From NCBI RefSeq assembly GCF_001039355.2, contig NW_019775533.1, forward strand, positions 1 through 64,000: a DNA stretch of 64,000 bases, written 5' to 3'. Shown piece after piece: positions 57,683 to 64,000 of this stretch. Position 1 is the first letter of the stretch, and each line of letters opens with the position of its first letter. The DNA comes from Lingula anatina (lineage: Eukaryota; Brachiopoda; Lingulata; Lingulida; Lingulidae). A program made the translations under genes and the position numbers. The notes under the pieces are model-generated. The model did no database searches and was not told the origin of the DNA. It saw only the letters and a list, made by a program, of their open reading frames with translations.

Positions 57683-58917
57683 TGCAATAGTGACCCATGT
57701 ACTTGAATATCGAGAAAGAATGCTTAGACCAAAAACAAAGGGAAGTTTTTGTTGATAAATAAGGGAATTACGCCATATCAATGTATTTTGAAGTTCATTG
57801 GAAATTTGTTTTAGTTTCTTTAATATAAGAATTATGACGTAAAATAATTGAATTTCTTATGTTATACCTAATTTTGTCTATTATTTTTATCATTATTATC
57901 ATATTATTTCCTTTTTGATAATTAAAAAATTGAGGGTGTTCACTTTGTCTGTCTTTTAGTTTCACAATCTATGACTGAACACAAAGTGTCGTGTACGTCG
58001 CATGTTCATTTGATAGACAGCACCAAGGAGGAAGACAGCACAAGAGAGGGGGGCAGCACTAGGGAGGGGGGCAACACCAGGGAGGGGGGCAACAAAAGGA
58101 AGGGAGGAAACACCAGGAAGGAGGATGGCACTAGAGAGAAAGATTCCGACGAGCAGGAGACTGATGGAGTAAACTCAGATCAGAGTGAAGACTTTTCAGG
58201 AGCAGGTAAATTAACGGGATTGTGCGCTAGTGTTTGGTAATCATTACAGAGTATACATGTACAGAACCTAATAAACTTTACAAGTATGATCTTTAAAAAA
58301 ATAAAGAAATAAAAAACAGTTTTCCCCCTACTATAATTCCCTTGTCTTTTTATTTAATTCAAAAGCTATTTGTGAGGTGGGAGCATTATGTACACCAAGA
58401 ACAGACCGTAATGATGGACAAGAGAGTGCCACGTCGAACGTTTTGGAGGTCGAGGAATTTCAAAGAATTAAGGCTGAAGCATGGGAAAATATTTTGGCGG
58501 AAGGTAAACTGAAACAGTTAAAACTTTTGAGCGACAGAATTTGTATTTGACACGATTTCAAAGTGATACCATAATCTGACGAAAAACATAAATTACATCA
58601 ACCTGAGAGGTTAAATCATTACCATAAGTTTTATCTAATGCACTAATGCAGGATAAAAATCATAGTTTAGAAATGTCGTGATACGGACAATAATGTATAT
58701 TGATTTTTCAGAAATGGTTCAAAAGATGACATCAGAACTTGGGGACGGCTTTGTGGATGAATTAAAAGATCCACTAGAACTACAAAAGGTGAAAGAAGAG
58801 GCTAAAACCGTGGTTAAATACTGGCTACGACAGCGAGAAGGGGTTCCTTTTTTGCAATTACAAGATTTGTACATTGATTGCAAAGAGGCGCAGTACAACA
58901 TTAAGAAACAAGAGTAA
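57110..58917 (+). CDS. Unrecognised single-pass or signal-anchored protein with REGG-type repeats, 4 exons
   Basis: Proposed join 57110-57413, 57960-58205, 58366-58503, 58712-58917, giving 297 residues with matching phases. The first donor (TCTG/GTGGAA) is atypical. The N-terminus is a signal peptide (MKTVVLLLLCLLVFIDITTS). A hydrophobic helix lies near residues 60-85 (HWALAIVASLIVQFVLSMSM). Exon 2 carries degenerate five-residue repeats of the kind STREGG/NTREGG and acidic residues. Exons 3 and 4 are charged and helical, with FQRIKAEAWENILAE and LELQKVKEEAKTVVKYWLRQ. I do not recognise the family. The start codon directly follows TTTTCAG, so an upstream non-coding or coding exon is possible. 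Confidence 0.5.
57612..57679. repeat. (TA)n microsatellite
   Basis: About 33 TA units in the first intron of the unrecognised membrane-protein gene. Confidence 0.95.
58021..58140 (+). repeat. Degenerate minisatellite inside coding exon
   Basis: G-rich units of about 18 bp (variants of GGCAACACCAGGGAGGGG) repeat five to six times in frame and encode the Ser/Asn-Thr-Arg-Glu-Gly-Gly repeats. Confidence 0.75.
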
Positions 58918-60190
58918 TTGAATGAATGTTTGATTGCAGTGTATATAGTCAGTAATTGCAGTGTATATAGTCAGAATAGACGTCCTGTTTCTTGCACTAA
59001 GTATTTTCAAAAAAGTTTATTCATTCCCGAGTTCAGGTTAAGGAAATGTCTGAAAGGCAAATATCAATTATACAAAAACAATCACTTTTTTGTACAGATT
59101 TTGCTTATAATCAATGCAATAAGCATTATTTTACATGATGATATAGAAATCTCATACTCATGTCAGTGAATTAAAATATAACGTGAATGACATGGACGTT
59201 ATCAGATATGTGCATCTGTCGAACGCAATACTCAATGCTAAAAAGCTTCTGTTACTTCGGTTGTTATTGTAGGGTTGCTCATATAAAATTTAAGAATAAA
59301 TAGTATTGAGACACATTGTACCTTTGCGATATTGTGAATCAAGAAAAGTTTCAACCTCCAGAATAGAAAAAACAGTATGAGACAAGAATGTTTTTTACGT
59401 CCCACAGACAATACTATAAGGATATTGGATTGAAGTCGACTTACATTCTCAACTGTCTATTTAAGCGCCACACAAAACCTTTGAATATTTTTTAAATGAC
59501 GTTTGTGATCAAAATTCGGCGTTTTTGGCGATTATTTAATTTTTTGATAATGTACAATACACTATTCCTGTCATGTATTTTGACAATAGTGATTAAATTT
59601 ATTTGATTATCTGTTTGTTATAACATAGACTGTATCTTATATAATTAGTGATCGGACATTTATAATATCAAAAATATTTAATAACGTTTCAACCGAAACG
59701 GTCTCTGACTACACAGGCTGTTTTCAATCAGTTAGTGCTATCGTGAATATAAAGATTTTTACGCATTAAATTCAGGTTATCTACCCCTGACTGAAAGATA
59801 AAGATTATCAGACATATGGTACATGTACAAACAAAACTGAAGACACGTGGCTTATCAATGTATGTATTTTGTCAGTTCGACGTAAATTTTAATGGATCCC
59901 CCACGTTTACGCTCCATTAAAAAAATTGCAAATCCTTCAAATCTAGAGCCTGACGTGTGCAGCTTAAGGATGTTGTGCCAAAGGTTGTTCAAAGAGTCAC
60001 GAAATGTTGACGATAAGCTCAAAATATCTACATATCAATATATTTTAATTAATCACAGGCATATGCTGCAAACACAAACGAAAAACAAATTATTCTTTCA
60101 AAATGTAGCCGTCTTGGCACATGTGCCTTAACCGTTGTCTGCATCAGCCAGGCCACAATGGCGCCATAATCTGCCGCTTTAGACAAGTGT
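58918..60190. other. Intergenic stretch between convergent genes, no gene seen
   Basis: About 1.3 kb holding the 3' UTRs of the plus-strand gene ending at 58917 and the minus-strand transporter ending at 60191. Open frames here lack domains. Confidence 0.5.
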
Positions 60191-61627
60191 TTATATTATC
60201 GTTTCGCGGTTTAAATCCTCCAACTGAACATATTTCCCACGATGCTTCACCTCGTGAGGCACCGTTAAGTGCAAATTGGTAAAAGAGGGCCACTGCAAGT
60301 CAAGTGTTCCTATACTTCCAAAAGCGCTAAGGTAATCCATTCCGTCAGATAACGCATCCACGTTGTGATCATGCCCCTCGAGGGGTTCTTTTTCGTCATT
60401 ATCGGCAAATTCATCATTTACTGATTTCGAATCCTCGTCGACATCGTTCCGTGCGCACCCGCATGGACAACAGAAGCACCACGTCCATTTTGGCACATCG
60501 TCTTCTAAGGCTTGCCCCTTTGTTTCTGGCAGGAACCATCCGGTAATTGCCGCTCCTATTGCGAAGACTCCGCCGATGATGAACGGATATCTTCTGTCGA
60601 GTTTTGACTAAAAAGAAAACAATTTCAAACAATTCTTTTTGTTTACAAATCAGCATGTAAGCTCTTTTTGAGGAGTTTTTTTTTCTTGGTGCCTGAGTTT
60701 GTCCGTGACAGGCTTTTTTCTTCAGATTGACATTTTGTTGCGAACCGACCGAGTGGGGTATAGCTTGTGTACGCCAACAAATTAAAATACGTTTTAAATA
60801 AAGTCTGAGATGAGAAACCCTCTCAGGGTCCACATAAATGTATACGCATATGTACTATAGCAGAATGAAGCTGAACACACAAGTTTTACTTACTAGATAT
60901 ACCAACTGAGGTGCTACTATGGATCCAAGCCGACTTCCTCCCATCGCTACGGCCACACCTATATCTCTGAAATCAAGGTCCAAGATATGTGTCAGTGCCG
61001 TAAACATCACACACACACGCACACATGCTACACTCGAGAATCAAATCTAGGCAACGCTCCATTAGGATATTAAAATGTGTAAACGTAGCACTAAACTGGA
61101 ACTCCAGTATAATTTATTTCTTTTCTGTATATACCTAATAGGAGTTGGCAGCAGCTCTGATGAGATAATCATAGCAGCTGTCCAGCCTGTCAGAACACAC
61201 GTCCGACCCAGTGTGGACACCAAGGCCACCGCCAACCACGCCGTCTCATAGACACCTGCAAATGTGAATCATAAAACCTTGTTCTTAAGAAATGAAATGT
61301 AAAGATACATATACNGGAGTACCTCTTATAAATTTGACTAAATGGTATAAAATATGTATATTTTTACCTCTATTTTGTATTTTCTAAACCATTAATCATG
61401 TTAGACACGGTATCTGTAATAAAAAGCACTATTTCTAACAATTTACAGCTGTGAGGTGATCATTTGTAATTAAAAGTACATGGAAATGGGGGTGGGACAA
61501 CCTTTTTGACCAATGCTGTATATAAGAAGCGAGGGACAATGCATAGTGCAATGTTGGTGCATGCGTGTGATTTTGCACTAGTTTTTTTTTTTTTTTTTAT
61601 ACAAAACAGGAAGCCCCCCCCCAAGAA

Positions 61628-61674
<47 letters not shown>

Positions 61675-63999
61675 AACTAAAAAGAAAAACCAACCGAAAT
61701 TAATCTCTGTTGTCTATCATTAGGTTATCCTACTTGAAACTTTGTGATGGTATTTTGTAGGGTTTCGTGGCATTGATTTGATATAAATATTTTTTTAATT
61801 TGCATCTTTAAAGCCTCTTGTTTGAGATATGCGATATCGGTACCTTATAAATTTGTAAAAATAAACATTTTTTGGACTGAACATTATGAATACATGCCTG
61901 TTTTCTGGAATAGGGAGAGGTAATAGTCTTGGCAAATATGATTTTGTGAAAAAAAATAAAGAAATACAATATAAAGGAAAAACACTGCAAGGAATGTTTG
62001 GCCCGATTTTAAATCGATTGAAAATTTACAATCCTTCTTACCAAACACGTCAAGCAAGATGACAGAGAGCGTTAGGACCCCGCCTAGTGCTGTCAAGCCA
62101 ATAAATGTCCACCGGCGTCCTAGACTGAAAATAGACAGGATCAAGTAATACCCATCACTGCGAACAAGGAAATGGACAAAACCCAGTGAACCAGTTATTT
62201 TTTATTTCAGTAAAAAGTTATAAATTATTACAGAAATATTTGGCATTTTGAGAGCTGTTACCTGTATGTTGGAACCCTTCTTACCAGTTATTGAGATATA
62301 TGGAGAACAGGCTAGTAGGATAACCTATTCCAAACCCTATCGCGAAGTTAATCGCCTTGCCTCCGGGGAGATTTTTCACGTTGAACCCCATGGTATATAC
62401 GAAAAGGGCCATGCTGAACCTGATTGTGAAAAAAAGTGGGGTCATAATAAACAAGAAGAGACTATTCATATATATTGCGCTAGTGTATGTCACATATACC
62501 AAAATGTCCTTTTAATTCTGCTATCATTAAGAGTGAAATAGTCTAACACTATTCACCATATTGGTACTACTGTACATCATGAAATATCACTCTGTGTACG
62601 TGTGTGGGCGTGTTAGGCGCGCATGTGTGCGTGTAAGCGTGCGTGTGTTATCGAGATTTTGACTGTGATTTGGTGGTGCTCTGGAGCTTTTAAACTAAAA
62701 TCGTTTTAAGGGCGTTCATCTTAAATTGTACACACACACACTCCATCTTGTCAATGGGAAGTGAAAAAATATCCAAAATTGTAAAAAGCACGTTATTTTG
62801 AACGCGGTCACTCACATAATGTACGTTAACATCACGATCAACCTGGATTGTCTAGGGGTGCGAAATAAGTCATGAATTCTATAATCGCGTGTCTTGGCCT
62901 GGTTCTTATTGGCCTGGAAGAAATTTAGAAATAATTCATTTAAGATCACTTTACACGGTTTTTCACAGAGGTTAACCCCTTAAAAATTATATCAAATCCA
63001 ATCTAACACTTAACATGATTTAGTTGTCCAAACCTTACTTTCTATTTCTGTGCAATGTGTTTGTTTTTCACTTTTTGTTCTCTCTGCTTACCGAAGAAAG
63101 AAATTTCAACTTTAACCGTATAAAACATCAATTTGAAGTAAGTAGTCTTTCCGTAGCACTCAGTCCTTGTAATTGTACTCACCTCATAATTTGCGACAAA
63201 TTCTGCAAAGTCTGGCATTTCTTTTTTATTCCTTCTGGCTATTCTCTGCATGATTTCTTCTGCCTCTTTGTACCGACCTCTTGTCACCAGCCATCTGGGG
63301 CTTTCGGGAATATAACTGGAAAATAGAACGAAAATCTCCCATCAACCAATAATTAACCACGGGCGAGTTGAAAATTGTGTGTGTATCCTGCTTACATCCA
63401 TTATTACCCTTCTCTGTTATTTTAGTTATAGTACATAGTTCTGGTCTTTGGATGTTATATGTAGTTGGAATCAATATAATATTGTGTGATTGTATGTATA
63501 TTTTTAGATGTTGCATATAATTTTCGCATTTATCATTGAATAATTTACTTAAAAGAGATTACCAACAGACACACTATAAAAAAGCATTTGTTAAAAAGTG
63601 ATACTGGAGGGTTGAATAACTCATTAATTATTATCAAAAAAGCCATGCTTCAAGGAAAAATTATGTTTTTGAAATGTGTTATCTTTAATCAACAAAACAA
63701 AAACTTACCAAAAACCTACAGTATAACGCTATTAACAACAATTTCAAACGAATATTGATGCATGTGGAATAAAGTTTTGTCAAGGTTCCCGATCCCCTCA
63801 AAATAAATAAATAAATAAATAAATACACAAAAAGCTCTTACAACCAAAACAGTAGCAGGGCCAGTCCGGGCAGTGTGGTGGCTAACATAATCTGTTTCCA
63901 GTCCTTAATAGTAAAGCCAAATGCCGCCAGTGCACCCAAGCCGACAGGCCACAATCCTATGGATCCGGTAAACGCGCGCCACCGGATTCCAATAAACTC
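60191..63999 (-). CDS. SLC22-type organic ion transporter, C-terminal part, 8 exons, continues past right edge
   Basis: Join 63999-63842, 63315-63183, 62913-62816, 62419-62285, 62124-62042, 61255-61135, 60966-60894, 60607-60191; phases close to 405 residues plus stop. Marks of the family: YIPESPRWL after transmembrane segment 6 with a following helical loop (EAEEIMQRIARRNKKEMPDF), LGRRWTFIGL, GRTCVLTGWTAAMIISSELLPTPIR and FLPETKGQALEDD at the end of the last membrane helix. SLC22 carriers move organic cations, anions or carnitine across the plasma membrane. The cytoplasmic tail is longer than usual, beginning with a Cys-rich patch (CFCCPCGCARND) and then acidic. The N-terminal half with the large extracellular loop lies outside the window, so the substrate class cannot be judged. 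Confidence 0.85.
61627..61674. repeat. (AAAT)n microsatellite in transporter intron
   Basis: About twelve TAAA units. A poly-T run lies just before it at 61582-61599. Confidence 0.9.
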
Positions 64000-64000
64000 C

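Noticed and set aside
59892-60131. 79-residue plus-strand frame near the transporter end
   Set aside because: It has no domain, no splice context, and lies in a likely 3' UTR region.
1-64000. CRISPR arrays, operons, bacterial promoters or Shine-Dalgarno sites
   Set aside because: Spliceosomal introns, metazoan gene families and tRNA-SINE content show a eukaryotic nuclear sequence. No spaced identical repeats of CRISPR type were seen.

Overview
The window looks like nuclear DNA of an invertebrate animal. It is AT-rich, its genes are split by GT/AG introns of a few hundred bases to a few kilobases, and it carries many microsatellites, a tRNA-derived SINE and several short inverted-repeat elements. 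A cilium radial-spoke gene, a laminin family gene and an SLC22-type carrier make it metazoan. The general look suggests a lophotrochozoan, perhaps a mollusc, but no sequence here proves that. Exons were joined by eye from splice signals and reading phase. In every multi-exon model except one junction of the ankyrin gene and the first junction of the orphan gene, the phases close exactly.

Layout. 1-1473 (-): 5' part of a secreted or membrane leucine-rich-repeat protein that runs off the left edge. 3628-7020 (-): three-exon gene for an 800-residue protein with a helical N-terminal half, a trypsin-fold domain with His/Asp/Ser, and a C-terminal membrane anchor. A diverged copy of its first exon lies at 10524-10904. 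14060-36966 (-): a 23-kb laminin-like gene of at least 27 exons. 39759-41672 (-): intronless type II membrane protein with a FkbM-like methyltransferase fold and a Q/P-rich tail. 44629-50319 (+): radial spoke head protein 4/6, 11 exons. 51010-55787 (-): ankyrin-repeat protein, about 10 exons. 57110-58917 (+): unrecognised membrane protein, 4 exons. 60191-63999 (-): C-terminal 405 residues of an SLC22-type transporter that enters from the right edge.

Most interesting observation. The laminin-like gene has two mutually compatible 3' ends. Eleven shared exons encode a signal sequence, a laminin N-terminal domain, laminin EGF-like (LE) repeats and a domain IV of the beta (LF) kind, and end in phase 1. 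The next exon downstream, 26702-25282, also starts in phase 1. It encodes a transmembrane helix and a roughly 430-residue cytoplasmic tail that ends in a class I PDZ-ligand-like S-Y-I, with a poly(A) signal just beyond. Skipping it continues in frame through more LE repeats, an alpha/gamma-type domain IV and a roughly 570-residue coiled coil without LG domains. So one locus could make both a membrane-tethered laminin short arm (1307 aa) and a trimer-forming laminin chain (1897 aa). Alternatively, two genes have become abutted or fused.

Other features. There is a pair of 377-bp non-autonomous elements flanked by TTAA, two further MITE-like elements, and a Tc1/mariner relic. NRF1-type palindromes lie upstream of two gene starts. 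The laminin gene also carries a 60-bp duplication that would add exactly 20 codons to one of its exons if the second splice donor were used.
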